Numbered from the stretch's first letter, positions 1 through 9,095 are shown. The stretch is DNA of 64,000 nucleotides from SIG78 sp036677805 (GCA_036677805.1 JAVBVS010000014.1:14150-78149), one strand, 5' to 3'. Notes: generated by a model from the letters alone, not told the origin. Made by a program: numbers and translations.

Positions 1-1238
1 ACATGAACCCTGCCGTCACCCGGATCAACCACCAGATGATGGTTGGTCAGCATCCCGTCGCCGGCAAAGAGGTAGAACCGGACACCGTAAGGCGGCGTCC
101 CGGCCGGACGGCGCATCACCTCCTTGAAGCGCCGTCCCAGCGACAGACACTGCTCCAGATGGTTGTAAACCGCCCGTTCGCGAACCCCCGGAGACAGCTC
201 CGGCATCAGCTCAGCCCAAAGTTCTCGGCTCTGATCCGAAAGCATGCCCCAGCGGTATTTTTTCCACAATTCGACATCGAAACAATCCACCGGAACCCCG
301 GAACTCTTCCACAGAATCGAGCGCGTTCCAGGATCGGGCAGCATCTGGTAATAAGACGGAAACGTGCCAATGACACCCGCCGGATAGACCGGCGCCATCG
401 GCAGCATCTGGAGACCGTTGAGCAGCTCCAGAAAGGTGTCGGCATAACCGGCGTTGGGAGTGCTCACGATCACCACCTTGCTCAGATTGCGCGCCCCGCT
501 CCAGTTCAGCTGCGGCAGCGGATCGTTGGCCCGGCCCAGCGGCTGCGCGCCATACTCTGCGTAATAGCGCGCGACCAGACCGCCCATGCTGTGCCCGATC
601 AGGTCGAAGCGAACATCGTAATCCTTGATCCCGTACAATTGCTCGTAACGCGACTTGAGGTACCGGCGACGAATGTCGATGAAATCCGAGAGCCGCGCGG
701 CATTGGCGGCGATGTCCTGCCGCCAGTCGTAATAAAAAATGAACAGCGAATAGAAATGCTTGCCCTCCGGCAACACTTCGCCTTCCGGCACATAGCCGGA
801 TTCGCGCAGCAGTTGGACCAGCTGCTCATAATTGTCGAGGTAAAAGCGGAACCAGAAAAGTTCGATCACCGACCGGTCAAGCAACCCCGACGGCGCCACC
901 GACCCGCCGACGGGATTGCTCGCATCGCCGCCCGGGCGCATCGGCAGCGCCAGCGTTTTGAAGCTGTTGCCGGTAAACATATCCCAGAATGAGAAACGTC
1001 CCCAGACCACCTTGCCGCCATCGCCGTAATCACGCAGCTGAGCTCCGAGCAATCCATGAATCAGCACGACCGGATTGCGTTCGATGCCTTCATATTCAAA
1101 AGAACGCCGAACCGATTCGCAGTAAAGCGCCTTGGGTGCGACCTGGGTGGATTGATACGAGCCGGATTCGGAAACCGCGCAGCCGGTCAACAGCGCCAAT
1201 GGCAGTACAGCGGTCAAACATATCCGGGAAAATCTCAT
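1..1238 (-). CDS. alpha/beta-hydrolase (lipase/acyltransferase-like) lipoprotein, 3' end outside window
   Basis: About 412 codons are visible before the window edge; the C-terminus is missing. The start is the ATG at 1236-1238, 5 bases after a GGAGGG ribosome site. The N-terminus is a lipoprotein signal ending in LLTGC, so the protein is probably lipidated and exported. After about 40 residues comes VVLIHGLLGAQ, the oxyanion-hole strand of alpha/beta hydrolases, and near residue 215 the nucleophile elbow GHSMGGLVARYY. A later KVVIVSTPNAG stretch is typical of lipases of the lecithin:cholesterol acyltransferase/PGAP1 group. The substrate, probably a lipid or ester, cannot be told from the sequence. 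The gene is divergent from the RNB exoribonuclease. Confidence 0.85.
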   Translation of the reverse strand, partial: MRFSRICLTAVLPLALLTGCAVSESGSYQSTQVAPKALYCESVRRSFEYEGIERNPVVLIHGLLGAQLRDYGDGGKVVWGRFSFWDMFTGNSFKTLALPMRPGGDASNPVGGSVAPSGLLDRSVIELFWFRFYLDNYEQLVQLLRESGYVPEGEVLPEGKHFYSLFIFYYDWRQDIAANAARLSDFIDIRRRYLKSRYEQLYGIKDYDVRFDLIGHSMGGLVARYYAEYGAQPLGRANDPLPQLNWSGARNLSKVVIVSTPNAGYADTFLELLNGLQMLPMAPVYPAGVIGTFPSYYQMLPDPGTRSILWKSSGVPVDCFDVELWKKYRWGMLSDQSRELWAELMPELSPGVRERAVYNHLEQCLSLGRRFKEVMRRPAGTPPYGVRFYLFAGDGMLTNHHLVVDPGDGRVH

Positions 1239-1373
1239 CTTGCCCTCCGTCGTCGGCACTCTGATTGTTATTCTTTTAAAATATCGCCTTAACCGGAGAA
1301 TTACAAGTATTTCTCCTTGAAACTTGCGGTTTTGCGCGATAAATTACCTCCGTTCATCCCGGAGGATTTTTTC

Positions 1374-3224
1374 ATGACGTTCAAGTTCGTTTCCGGCGCG
1401 CTGGTCGCCTATCGCGGAAAATGCGCCGCCATCACCGATATCGCCGGCGACAAAATCACCGTCCGCCTCGCCGGCGGCGAAACCCGCAGCGTCCGGTTCA
1501 AGGATGTCGAACTGCTCCACCCGGGACCGGTCCGCGCCGTGCCGCCGGAGCTTCCTCCGGCACCCGGTGAAACGCTACTTCAGGAAACCGTCGCACTCCT
1601 CGACGGCGAAGAAATGGCTTTTCCGGAATTCGTCGAGCTCCTCTGGGGCGATTTTTCTCCGGGTGCGGCTTGGGCCGGCTGCGAACTGCTGGCCGCGGAT
1701 TGCTACTTCACCGGCACGACGGCGGACGGCGTCCGGGCCAACGCCCCGGAAAAGATTGCGGCGCGACTGGAAAAAGAGCGGCAGAAACTGGATCAGGCCA
1801 GGGCCCGGGAGGCGCTGATCGAACGCATCCGCACTGCCGCCGTGCTGCCGGAAGACCGCTCCAGCCTGCGCGAAATCGAAAATGTCGCCTGCGGCGAAAG
1901 CACCTCAAGCCGGCTGCTGCGCGATCTCGGCATCGAAGCATTGCCGGAAAAGGCGCAGAATCTGCTGCTCAAACTCGGCGTCTGGAATCTCTACGCCGAC
2001 AATCCGTGGCCGCGCCGCTATGGCGTAAGCCTTGCCCCGGCCATGCCGCCGTGGCCGGCGGAACTGCCGGACGAACCGCGGCGCGACCTGACTCACCTGG
2101 AAGCCTTCGCCATTGACGACAGCGACAGCGAAGACCCCGACGATGCGCTCAGCATCGATGGCGACGGCGCGCTATGGGTCCACGTGGCCGATCCCGGCGC
2201 GGCGGCGACATGGGGCAGCGAACTCGAACAGGCGGCCTGCGCCGCGGGAGGGACGCTCTATCTGCCCGAACGCATCGTGCCGATGCTGCCGGAGGAAGCG
2301 ACCGCCATGCTGGGTCTGGGGTTGAACGCCACCTCTCCGGCGTTGAGCTTTCAACTCCGCATCGGCGACGACGGCGCGGTGACGTTGCAGGATTTGACTT
2401 TGAGCCGGGTCCGGGTTGCCCGGCTTCATTATGAAGGCGCCGAAACCCTGCTTGATCAGGAAGGCCCGCTGAAACAAATTCACGGACTCACCGAGCGTTT
2501 CCGCTGTCGCCGCAAACAGAACGGCGCGGTGATGATCCAGCTGCCCGAAGTCAAAATCCGGACCGATGTCACAGCGCATGAGGTCCGGATCAAGCCGCTG
2601 GCCATGAACCGGGTCCGGGAAATGGTGGCCAATGCCATGCTGGCCGCGGGCGCGGCGGCGGCGCAACTGGCGGCGCAAGAAGGATTCGCGCTGCCGTTTG
2701 CCATTCAGCCGGAGCCGGAAATGAGTGCGCGGCCGGAAGATCTGTGCGGCATGTACGAACTGCGCAAAAGCTGCCAGACCAGTCTGTTGAGCACCGTCTC
2801 GGGACGCCACGCCGGCCTCGGTCTGGAGCCCTATGCGCGGGTTACCAGTCCCCTGCGCCGCTATGAAGACCTGCTCGCCCACCTCCAGCTTCGCCGCCAC
2901 CTCAAAGGCGAAGCCCCGCTCGGGGCCGAGGAAATGGACGCCCGGCTGGCCGTCGCCGAACCCGCGGCCAATCTGAGGCGCAAACTGGAGCGCCAGTGCA
3001 ACGAATACTGGACCATGGTCTACCTTGCCGCCCGCCCCGGCTGGCAGGGCGAAACCATCCCGGTGGCCCGGCAGGACGACCGGATCACCTGGCTGATTCC
3101 GGAGCTGGCCTATGAATTCAAAAACCGTTTCGGCGGCAAAACCGTACTGGGCGAAGCGGCGACGGCAGTCCTGACCGGAGTCGATCCGGCCACGCTCAGC
3201 ATTCAATTCCGCATCGGCCGCTGA
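1374..3224 (+). CDS. RNB-domain exoribonuclease (RNase II/R family)
   Basis: 616 residues; 3'-5' exoribonuclease of the RNase II/R superfamily acting on cytoplasmic RNA. The start is the ATG behind GGAGGA (1361-1366); an in-frame TTG at 1317 lacks a ribosome site. The RNB catalytic core begins near residue 245 with FAIDDSDSEDPDDALSID, whose clustered aspartates match the Mg2+-binding RNB motif. A second family hallmark, YARVTSPLRRYEDLLAHLQL, lies near residue 490. The N-terminal third is not an obvious pair of cold-shock domains, and there is no long basic S1 tail as in RNase R, so it resembles the shorter cyanobacterial/chloroplast-type RNase II proteins. It appears monocistronic. Confidence 0.88.
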   Translation: MTFKFVSGALVAYRGKCAAITDIAGDKITVRLAGGETRSVRFKDVELLHPGPVRAVPPELPPAPGETLLQETVALLDGEEMAFPEFVELLWGDFSPGAAWAGCELLAADCYFTGTTADGVRANAPEKIAARLEKERQKLDQARAREALIERIRTAAVLPEDRSSLREIENVACGESTSSRLLRDLGIEALPEKAQNLLLKLGVWNLYADNPWPRRYGVSLAPAMPPWPAELPDEPRRDLTHLEAFAIDDSDSEDPDDALSIDGDGALWVHVADPGAAATWGSELEQAACAAGGTLYLPERIVPMLPEEATAMLGLGLNATSPALSFQLRIGDDGAVTLQDLTLSRVRVARLHYEGAETLLDQEGPLKQIHGLTERFRCRRKQNGAVMIQLPEVKIRTDVTAHEVRIKPLAMNRVREMVANAMLAAGAAAAQLAAQEGFALPFAIQPEPEMSARPEDLCGMYELRKSCQTSLLSTVSGRHAGLGLEPYARVTSPLRRYEDLLAHLQLRRHLKGEAPLGAEEMDARLAVAEPAANLRRKLERQCNEYWTMVYLAARPGWQGETIPVARQDDRITWLIPELAYEFKNRFGGKTVLGEAATAVLTGVDPATLSIQFRIGR

Positions 3225-3241
3225 CCGCGCGGAAAGCATAT

Positions 3242-4390
3242 TCAGACAATCTCGTGCAGTCTGGCCTCGGACGCGGCCAGCCGGGCCAGTAATTTTTCCC
3301 GGACCTGCCGGGCGCGCCCGGCGAACTCCCGATCCTCCAGCAGCCGGCGGCTCTCCTGAAAGAGCTGTTCGAAATCGCAGTCGTCGGTGGTGCCGATGGT
3401 CGGCAGGCCGAACGGCGTAAGATAATTGGCAATTTTGCTGCCGCGCGCGATGCCGATGCCGGGCACCAGCCTGTTGAGGCCGAGGATCAGCAGGTGCAGC
3501 CGGCTGCTGATCAAAAGATCGCAGCCGCCCACGATATTCTGAATGTCCTCCGGCTCGAACTGCTCGACCATCACCGTGCGTTCGGCGAAGCTCAGACGTT
3601 CCCGGATGCCGGACATCAGCGCCCGGTCGGTTTTGGGATTCATCGGGATGAATATGATCCGCGTGTTGAGCTCGCGGTGAAACCGTTCCAGCAACGCGGC
3701 CATCCCCTCGGTCTGTCGCATCGCATTCTGGGCCGATACGCAAATGCCGATGGTCCGCTCTCCGTCCGCCCCCGGCTCCAGCAGCCGGCCCGGCGACGCC
3801 TGTTGGAGAATCGCCGAGTCGGCGCCGTAAAAGGCCGCCGGGAAATCGCCCGACCGGTGCAATTCGATCAAGCTGGACTGGTCGCGCACCACCACCAGAT
3901 CGCAGCGCGAAACGCACTTCCGAAGCCGGGTGCGCATCCGATGCTCAAGCCACTCTTCCCAGCGCGCGGCGCCCCCCAGATGCTCGGCCAGACGCCGCCA
4001 CCGGCCGCCCAACCGGAAAAATGCCGGATTGAGTTCATTGTTCATGCCGACCTGCCAGATGACGGTCTTCACCCGCGCCGCCTGCGCGATTTCCAGCATC
4101 GCGGCGCCCATCGCCGGATAGTCGGACAGCCCGGTCGCCCCCGCCCACACATACCAGTCAAATCCCCGCACCGCACGGCGGAACGCACTCAGCGGGACCG
4201 CCGGATCGAAACCGAAAAGCGGCAAAGTCCGCACCGGAAACTTGGCCGCCGTCGCGGCCGGAGCGCCGGTCGCCACCGCCAGTTCGGCCTCGGGAAAATT
4301 GCGCCGGAAAATACCGATCACGCAGTTCAGAATGGCCTCATCGCCGACGTTGTCGCAGCCGAAGGGCACACCGCCCAGCAGAATTCTCAT
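3242..4390 (-). CDS. polysaccharide pyruvyl transferase family protein
   Basis: 382 residues. It matches the polysaccharide pyruvyl transferase family (CsaB/WcaK type), which adds ketal-pyruvate from PEP to cell-surface glycans. Support: N-terminal MRILLGGVPFGCDNVGDEAI, a typical start of this family (nucleotide-like fold, GDEA motif), and a C-terminal half with SSRLHLLILGLNRLVPGIGI, matching the conserved SxRLH motif. The ATG overlaps the flippase stop codon by 4 bases (ATGA), so the two are translationally coupled. It is the last gene of the surface-polysaccharide operon. The acceptor sugar is unknown. Confidence 0.85.
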   Translation of the reverse strand: MRILLGGVPFGCDNVGDEAILNCVIGIFRRNFPEAELAVATGAPAATAAKFPVRTLPLFGFDPAVPLSAFRRAVRGFDWYVWAGATGLSDYPAMGAAMLEIAQAARVKTVIWQVGMNNELNPAFFRLGGRWRRLAEHLGGAARWEEWLEHRMRTRLRKCVSRCDLVVVRDQSSLIELHRSGDFPAAFYGADSAILQQASPGRLLEPGADGERTIGICVSAQNAMRQTEGMAALLERFHRELNTRIIFIPMNPKTDRALMSGIRERLSFAERTVMVEQFEPEDIQNIVGGCDLLISSRLHLLILGLNRLVPGIGIARGSKIANYLTPFGLPTIGTTDDCDFEQLFQESRRLLEDREFAGRARQVREKLLARLAASEARLHEIV

Positions 4391-5955
4391 GGTGCCGTCA
4401 CCTCGCCTTGTTGCGTTTTTCCCATCCACTTCGCCGGCAGGCGCCACAGCCAGGCGCGCTCCTCCTGCCTGAGGCAGAGCAAATATCCCGCCGCCATAAA
4501 CAGCCCGCCGCCGACCAGACACGCCGCGAGCAATTCCGGAAGATGCCACATCGCCGCCGGCCGGCGCGCACACCAGTACCAGAGTACAGCCGCCGCCGGC
4601 ACTCCCGCCAGCAGCGATCCGCCGAGCACCTGCCACGCATAACGCCAGAATCCCAGCCCCACGAAACGCACCGTGACCGGGAACAGGATCAGAAACGCCA
4701 CCGCCGCGTTCGGGATCAACATCCCGTAGACCACGCCCTCGGTCCCCCAGAGATTCACCAGGATCACGGAAAGCGCAAGGTCGACCACGCATTCCGCCAG
4801 CGCCACCACCGCCAGCAGCCGGTGATAACCGGTCATCAGCAGAATCTCTCGCGCACCGTCGCGGAAAATCGCCAGGATCGCAAAATGAATCAGCACCCAG
4901 AACGAAATCCGATTGACTTCCGGGTCTTCGAGATGCAGCCACACCTTCAGAATCGCCGGCGTCAGCGGCAACGCCACCGCCAAGGCGCCGACGCTCAAAA
5001 ACGCCGCCGCCCGCTGGCTGTACATCATCAACCGCACCAACGCATCCCGGCGGTCCTGCTTGCGATAAAGCGCGGCCGCCGGGCCCAGCGTTTCCTGGAA
5101 TTGCCCGGTTCCCAGCCGAATCATTTCCGGAATCCGGGTTCCCAGCTGATAGCTGGCCACCGCGTCCAGTCCGCGCATGGCGCCCAGAATCACCGGCGAA
5201 GCCTTGAACAGGATCAGCTTGGCCAGAGCCATCAAATAGATGTAGCCGCTGAACCCGGTGATTTCCCGCAATACCTGAACGCTGATCAAAGTCGGCCGCA
5301 ACCGGACGCCGGGCAACAGCCGCCGGACCGCCACCGCCATGATCAGGTTGCTCAGAAGATTGTTGCAGGAGACGAATACCGCCGCCGCCAGCAGCGACCC
5401 GCCCCACCGGAAAATCAGCCAGAGCCCGAGCAATTCGAGCACCTGATTGCCCACAATCACCCAGTTGCGGTAATGCAGCCGCGACAGGCCCGCCAGAATC
5501 TCCGGAATGATCCCGGTCGGGAAAACCACCGCGCAGCCGAACCCGAACACCAGAAAGCTCCGGCGGTAATAATCCACATCGGCATCCGCCGGCAGCTTGG
5601 CCCAGTCCGGCAGCAGCCAGGCCCCCAGCACCGTCAGCAGCGCCACCAGCAATGCAATGCCGAGATAACTCGAAAACACCAGCTGGACCACCTGATTGAA
5701 CCGCCGGATGCTGCCGCCGGCCGCCGCCTCGGCGGCATACTTCTGCACCGTTTTGCCGAACCCGAGTTCAAACAGCAGCATGTATCCGAACACCGACCAC
5801 AGCAGCATCCAGAACCCGTAATACTCCTCGCCAAAATGAAAGAAGAGCAGCCGGGTCAGGAAGATCGTTTTAAGCAGCCGCACCGCCACTTTGACACAAT
5901 TGGTCACCGTGCCGCTGAGCATCCGTCTGTGCAAGCTGCTGCCGTCCCCGCCCAT
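4387..5955 (-). CDS. MOP-superfamily polysaccharide flippase (Wzx/MATE-like)
   Basis: 522 residues, very hydrophobic, with about 12-14 predicted membrane helices. It fits lipid-linked oligosaccharide flippases of the MOP superfamily (PST/Wzx), with an N-terminal segment around FGEEYYGFWMLLWSVFGYML and an early LFELGFGKTVQKY, as often seen in Wzx proteins. Expected role: moving undecaprenyl-linked repeat units across the inner membrane. The start ATG abuts the glycosyltransferase stop (no gap). The ribosome site there is weak, so translation is probably coupled; the internal ATG 11 codons later is an alternative. Confidence 0.88.
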   Translation of the reverse strand: MGGDGSSLHRRMLSGTVTNCVKVAVRLLKTIFLTRLLFFHFGEEYYGFWMLLWSVFGYMLLFELGFGKTVQKYAAEAAAGGSIRRFNQVVQLVFSSYLGIALLVALLTVLGAWLLPDWAKLPADADVDYYRRSFLVFGFGCAVVFPTGIIPEILAGLSRLHYRNWVIVGNQVLELLGLWLIFRWGGSLLAAAVFVSCNNLLSNLIMAVAVRRLLPGVRLRPTLISVQVLREITGFSGYIYLMALAKLILFKASPVILGAMRGLDAVASYQLGTRIPEMIRLGTGQFQETLGPAAALYRKQDRRDALVRLMMYSQRAAAFLSVGALAVALPLTPAILKVWLHLEDPEVNRISFWVLIHFAILAIFRDGAREILLMTGYHRLLAVVALAECVVDLALSVILVNLWGTEGVVYGMLIPNAAVAFLILFPVTVRFVGLGFWRYAWQVLGGSLLAGVPAAAVLWYWCARRPAAMWHLPELLAACLVGGGLFMAAGYLLCLRQEERAWLWRLPAKWMGKTQQGEVTAP

Positions 5956-6894
5956 TTATGCCCTGACTCCATGAATCCAGCGCTGCCAGGGCAGCAAACG
6001 GCAACGCAATCCGAGCTTGTGCGGAAATTTTTCCAGCATGACGCCGGTTTTTTCCGCAATCAAATCCCGGAGCATCTGGCGGTGCGGCGCGGCCAGCGCC
6101 AGAAAGCCTTCGCGCAAAGCCATCGGCTCCGGCCCGTGCTCGCGCCAGAAAGCGACCGCCTCGGCCACCGCCTCCGGCGTGTCGGCCACCTTGCGGACCG
6201 CGAATTCCGGCAGCATCAGGTCCCGGCCGCCAAGGCTGGCGGTATCGACCACCGGAATTCCGGCAAGCAGATACTCGGCGCTGACGAACATCGCCCCTTC
6301 CTCGGCGGACAACGCCAACCCGCAGTGCGCTCCGGCCATCGCCCGGGAAATCCGCCGCGAGGGGCACCGGCGCGACCAGTCGGCCTGCGGCAGCAGGCGC
6401 ATGATTTCTTCGAAGTAAGGCTTTTCCCGCATGGAATAATCACCGATCAGGCGCAGCGATGCAATTTTGGCCGCCAGCGCGTGGCGCTTGAACGGCGTGA
6501 TCCGGGCGACATAAATCGCGTCATGCCGCCTGGGCGCATCGGCCAGCGGATAACGCGCGGGATCGAGAAAGGCATTCTGATGACAGAAACAGGCTTCAAC
6601 GCCGCGCTGACGCATCTGTTCGGCCTCGACCGGCGTATTGGTCAGGACCACGAAGTTCCACCATGGCGTTTCTTCCCGAACCGCATGAAGCGCCGCGGCG
6701 AAGGAATCGGCCAGCGCATCGGTTTCATGCTGCCAGCCGAACTGGAGGAACCACCAGGCGGGCTTCCGGGGCAATGCCCGCCGGAAAGCGCCGGCGGCCT
6801 TCAGCAGATCATTGTCGTAGGCGCACAATATCAGCGGCTCCCGGTTCAGTACATATCCGGGCAGCAGTTCCGGAAGCAGAATCGGAATATTCAT
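5956..6894 (-). CDS. glycosyltransferase, GT-B fold (GT4-like)
   Basis: 312 residues, short for GT4. The C-terminal half contains ALSAEEGAMFVSAEYLLAGIP followed by VVDTASLGGRD; the EG..xxxSAEYLxAGxPVV arrangement is the donor-binding E(x7)E region of GT-B enzymes. The N-terminal half carries a Rossmann-like pattern and an AIYVARITPFKRH stretch resembling the start of the nucleotide-sugar domain in GT4 proteins. The ATG has a strong GGAGGGG site. Donor and acceptor are unknown. Its place before the flippase and the pyruvyl transferase implies a role in building the glycan those two handle. Confidence 0.78.
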   Translation of the reverse strand: MNIPILLPELLPGYVLNREPLILCAYDNDLLKAAGAFRRALPRKPAWWFLQFGWQHETDALADSFAAALHAVREETPWWNFVVLTNTPVEAEQMRQRGVEACFCHQNAFLDPARYPLADAPRRHDAIYVARITPFKRHALAAKIASLRLIGDYSMREKPYFEEIMRLLPQADWSRRCPSRRISRAMAGAHCGLALSAEEGAMFVSAEYLLAGIPVVDTASLGGRDLMLPEFAVRKVADTPEAVAEAVAFWREHGPEPMALREGFLALAAPHRQMLRDLIAEKTGVMLEKFPHKLGLRCRLLPWQRWIHGVRA

Positions 6895-6936
6895 GACCCC
6901 TCCGGACGCATCCCGGGCGACCGATCCGAAAAAAAA

Positions 6937-7341
6937 TTAATCTTCGACCGCCGGCGGCTCATACAGATTGATAATAATATTGTTGGTTTCCAATACCCGC
7001 GAACCGGGATAAAACAATCCCGTGATCGGCAGAATCGTCACCGACCCCACCAAATCCATCACCCCCTGGGTACTGAAATTGCGGGGCACCACATAATTGA
7101 GCGTCTCCGGGGCGAGATCGTCGGCGCTCGGACTCGGCGCCACCGTCAGCAACAGCGGATGACGTTTCTCCACCGTCACGAAAACCGGCGTGCCCTCGTA
7201 GCGCACGCCATTGACGAAAACAATCGCATCGGCGGGAATGGTGTTGATCGCCACGGTCTCGGTCGTCCCGTTCAGAAACGAACAGCCGCCGCACAATCCC
7301 CCCGCCGCCAGCAGCGCGCCAGCCAGATGCCGCCATCCCAT
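6937..7341 (-). CDS. small PEGA-like lipoprotein (second of a tandem pair)
   Basis: 134 residues from the ATG at 7341, chosen because GAGGAGG lies about 10 bases upstream; a longer in-frame start at 7374 adds residues before the signal. The lipobox is GLCGGC, so lipid attachment is expected. The mature part begins with a PEGA-type unit (NTIPADAIVFVNGVRYEGTP), a short beta fold usual in surface lipoproteins. The C-terminal half aligns with the upstream neighbour: both have NYVV(P/R)R, GV(M/L)D, a glycine-rich hydrophobic LLP/ILP..GL stretch, and a final I(I/K)I(N/D)L strand. One base separates it from the upstream stop. The function is unknown. Confidence 0.78.
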   Translation of the reverse strand: MGWRHLAGALLAAGGLCGGCSFLNGTTETVAINTIPADAIVFVNGVRYEGTPVFVTVEKRHPLLLTVAPSPSADDLAPETLNYVVPRNFSTQGVMDLVGSVTILPITGLFYPGSRVLETNNIIINLYEPPAVED

Positions 7342-7342
7342 T

Positions 7343-7780
7343 TCAGATATCCTCCTCGAGCACATACCGCACATTGGTATCCCGGTCGTCGAGATCGATC
7401 TTCACATCGTGTTCGTAGAAGGTGTAGGCGCCGCCGCTCAGCAGCCCGAATCCCGGCAGCAGGGCGATCGTGCCCAGCGTATCGAGTACGCCGCAGGCGC
7501 TCAGCGTCCGCCGTACCACATAGTTGCGACGGAATCCGCGCGGCATGCCGTCCTTGTCGGCGACATAAGCTTCGATCAGGACATCATGCTTGCAGCTCAT
7601 CGGCAGCACCACCGGAGTTCCGACGTACTTGATCCCGTTGATGATCACAATCGCCTCGCGGGGCTCGGTTTCGATCCGGATATTTTCCACCGCCGGCGCA
7701 AAAAAAGAACAGCCGCTCAAGACCGGCAGCAACAGCACGCCGAGCCATGCCGCCAAATGCCATTTTCGGAATCCCTTCAT
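7343..7780 (-). CDS. small PEGA-like lipoprotein (first of a tandem pair)
   Basis: 145 residues from the ATG at 7780; a GTG six bases further upstream (7786) with AGGGG at better spacing is an equally possible start. The lipobox is LPVLSGC. The PEGA-like unit is ETEPREAIVIINGIKYVGTP. It is a diverged paralogue of the following gene and appears to be the first gene of a leftward operon continuing into the glycosyltransferase, flippase and pyruvyl transferase. A link to surface glycan assembly is inferred only from that position. Confidence 0.76.
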   Translation of the reverse strand: MKGFRKWHLAAWLGVLLLPVLSGCSFFAPAVENIRIETEPREAIVIINGIKYVGTPVVLPMSCKHDVLIEAYVADKDGMPRGFRRNYVVRRTLSACGVLDTLGTIALLPGFGLLSGGAYTFYEHDVKIDLDDRDTNVRYVLEEDI

Positions 7781-7829
7781 CTCCACCCCGGCCCCTGTGA
7801 TCCGTCGCCATCGATAACTGCATTGCTAT

Positions 7830-7858
7830 ACTCTAGACGTGCCCGCCGCACTTTGCAA
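7830..7858 (-). promoter_or_regulatory. candidate sigma70-like promoter of the PEGA/polysaccharide operon
   Basis: On the minus strand TTGCAA (7853-7858) and TAGAGT (7830-7835) are separated by exactly 17 bases. Transcription would begin near 7823, about 40 bases before the first lipoprotein gene. The -10 box is only a moderate match. Confidence 0.45.
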
Positions 7859-7881
7859 CCGCGCCGCCGCCAAAAAAGCGA

Positions 7882-7972
7882 AAAATAAAAAAAAGACGGC
7901 ACATGCTGCTGAGCGTAAAACCGGCAGAAGGGGGACTGCCTCCGTTTCAACAACACCAATGCAACATGTGCC
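7882..7972 (-). terminator. terminator-like structure after the ECF sigma operon
   Basis: Twelve-base arms (7898-7909 and 7961-7972, one G-U pair) enclose about 50 bases holding a small GGCAG/CTGCC hairpin. On the minus strand the outer stem is followed by a run of eight T and a further T-rich stretch (7882-7894). Its position downstream of the gene ending at 8025 fits an intrinsic terminator, although the loop is unusually long. Confidence 0.5.
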
Positions 7973-8024
7973 GAAAATCATCCGGGCGGCATTGCCGTCG
8001 CCGCCCGGCGCGGATCACTCCATA

Positions 8025-8576
8025 TCATTCCTCCGGCGGCGGCGCCTCGGCCGGACCGGCCGGTCCTTCAAGCCGTTCGGACTGTTCTTCCGGATTCTGC
8101 CGGTTGCGCACTCCTTCGCGGCGGCGCTGATAAGGCGGCGGCAGCCGGAGCAGCCGGTCCAATTCCTTTTCCGCCAATCCGGCGGCATTCTTTTCCCGCT
8201 GCGCAATATCCTTGCGGAGCTGATCGAGCTCGACTTCAGCCGCGGCGAGCTTGTGTTTCTGCTCCGCCAGCGACTGCTGGAGATCGGCTTCAATGCGCTT
8301 GAGCAATTCCGCCTTCAACGCTCCGCGTTCGGCTTCGGGCATAATCTTGTAAGCCTGCATCAGAACCATGATCTCGAAACGGCGCTTGCGCTCCGCGTCG
8401 CGTTCCTGCCGTTCTTCGGGCGAAACCTCCTGACCCCATACTTTTCCGGCCACGACCATCCGGGGCTTTTCCCGGAGCACCGGAACCGGCTCGTCGGCGC
8501 CTTCCGCCCGCACCGCCGTACCGGCCAGCCCGGACCACATCAGGCATCCGGCCATCACCCATCCGTTCATTCTCAT
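8025..8576 (-). CDS. secreted coiled-coil protein of the ECF sigma operon
   Basis: 183 residues. A signal peptide (cleavage near TAVRAEG) is followed by a charged, mostly helical region (residues about 55-145) with heptad-like spacing and an E/K/Q-rich composition, then a Pro-rich tail (APPPEE). The ATG at 8576 has GGAGGAG 8 bases upstream; a GTG at 8582 overlapping the anti-sigma stop is the alternative. I do not recognise the family. By position and shape it resembles the small periplasmic helical sensors that accompany some ECF sigma/anti-sigma pairs (CnrX or Spy-like), but no metal-ligand motif is visible, so the role is inferred only. Confidence 0.7.
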   Translation of the reverse strand: MRMNGWVMAGCLMWSGLAGTAVRAEGADEPVPVLREKPRMVVAGKVWGQEVSPEERQERDAERKRRFEIMVLMQAYKIMPEAERGALKAELLKRIEADLQQSLAEQKHKLAAAEVELDQLRKDIAQREKNAAGLAEKELDRLLRLPPPYQRRREGVRNRQNPEEQSERLEGPAGPAEAPPPEE

Positions 8577-8578
8577 GT

Positions 8579-9070
8579 TCACAACTCCTCCGCCACCGGG
8601 TTGAACGCTTCGATGTTCCAGTCGCCGGCGCCGCGCGCCGCCGCCAACGAATTTTTCAATGCGGTTTCACCGTCCGAAACCGAATCCCAGGTCATGCTCA
8701 ACTGGTAATCGCTATTTTCCAGCTGAACGCTTTCGACCAATCCTCCGATATAAGCGCGTTCGTCGACCGGCAGCGGACGTCCCGGCCATGCCAGAACCGC
8801 GCTGACCATCAGCGCCGCCGCCGCCGCCAGACTCAACGGCCAGGCCACCCGGGCCATCAGCCGCCGGCGACGGATGGCGCCGCGGATATCCGCCAAATTC
8901 GGAATCCGTTCCGGAATCACCGGAGCACAGGTCATGATCCGGGCCGTGAATTCCGCAAATTTCCGGCACTCCGCACATTCGCGGAGGTGCGCCGTCAGAT
9001 CCGGATGGTCGCGAAGCGTACCTGCACTCGCCGCCATTTGACACCGTTCGCAAATTTCTCCGCCGGTCAT
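8579..9070 (-). CDS. anti-sigma factor with zinc-binding (ZAS) domain
   Basis: 163 residues. The N-terminus carries AHLRECAECRKF, the HxxxCxxC signature of zinc-binding anti-sigma domains, preceded by CERCQ. A single membrane helix lies near residues 95-115 (PLSLAAAAALMVSAVLAW), with a short periplasmic C-terminus. The ATG at 9070 has GGAG at good spacing; an upstream GTG (9079) does not. It lies 25 bases after the ECF sigma gene and is expected to hold that sigma factor at the membrane until an envelope signal releases it. Confidence 0.85.
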   Translation of the reverse strand: MTGGEICERCQMAASAGTLRDHPDLTAHLRECAECRKFAEFTARIMTCAPVIPERIPNLADIRGAIRRRRLMARVAWPLSLAAAAALMVSAVLAWPGRPLPVDERAYIGGLVESVQLENSDYQLSMTWDSVSDGETALKNSLAAARGAGDWNIEAFNPVAEEL

Positions 9071-9095
9071 GGTTCCCACTCCGCTTTCCTTACGT

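Noticed and set aside
1317..1373. Upstream TTG start for the RNB gene
   Set aside because: The ATG at 1374 has GGAGGA; the TTG has no ribosome site and adds 19 residues that do not belong to the family.
2172..3917. A 581-codon minus-strand frame
   Set aside because: It crosses the RNB and pyruvyl transferase genes out of frame and shows no recognisable protein.
4408..7632. A 1074-codon open frame on the plus strand
   Set aside because: It runs opposite the glycosyltransferase, flippase and pyruvyl transferase genes, is dominated by Arg/Gln/His with no domain motif, and has no ribosome site. It is an antisense shadow caused by the GC-rich third codon positions.
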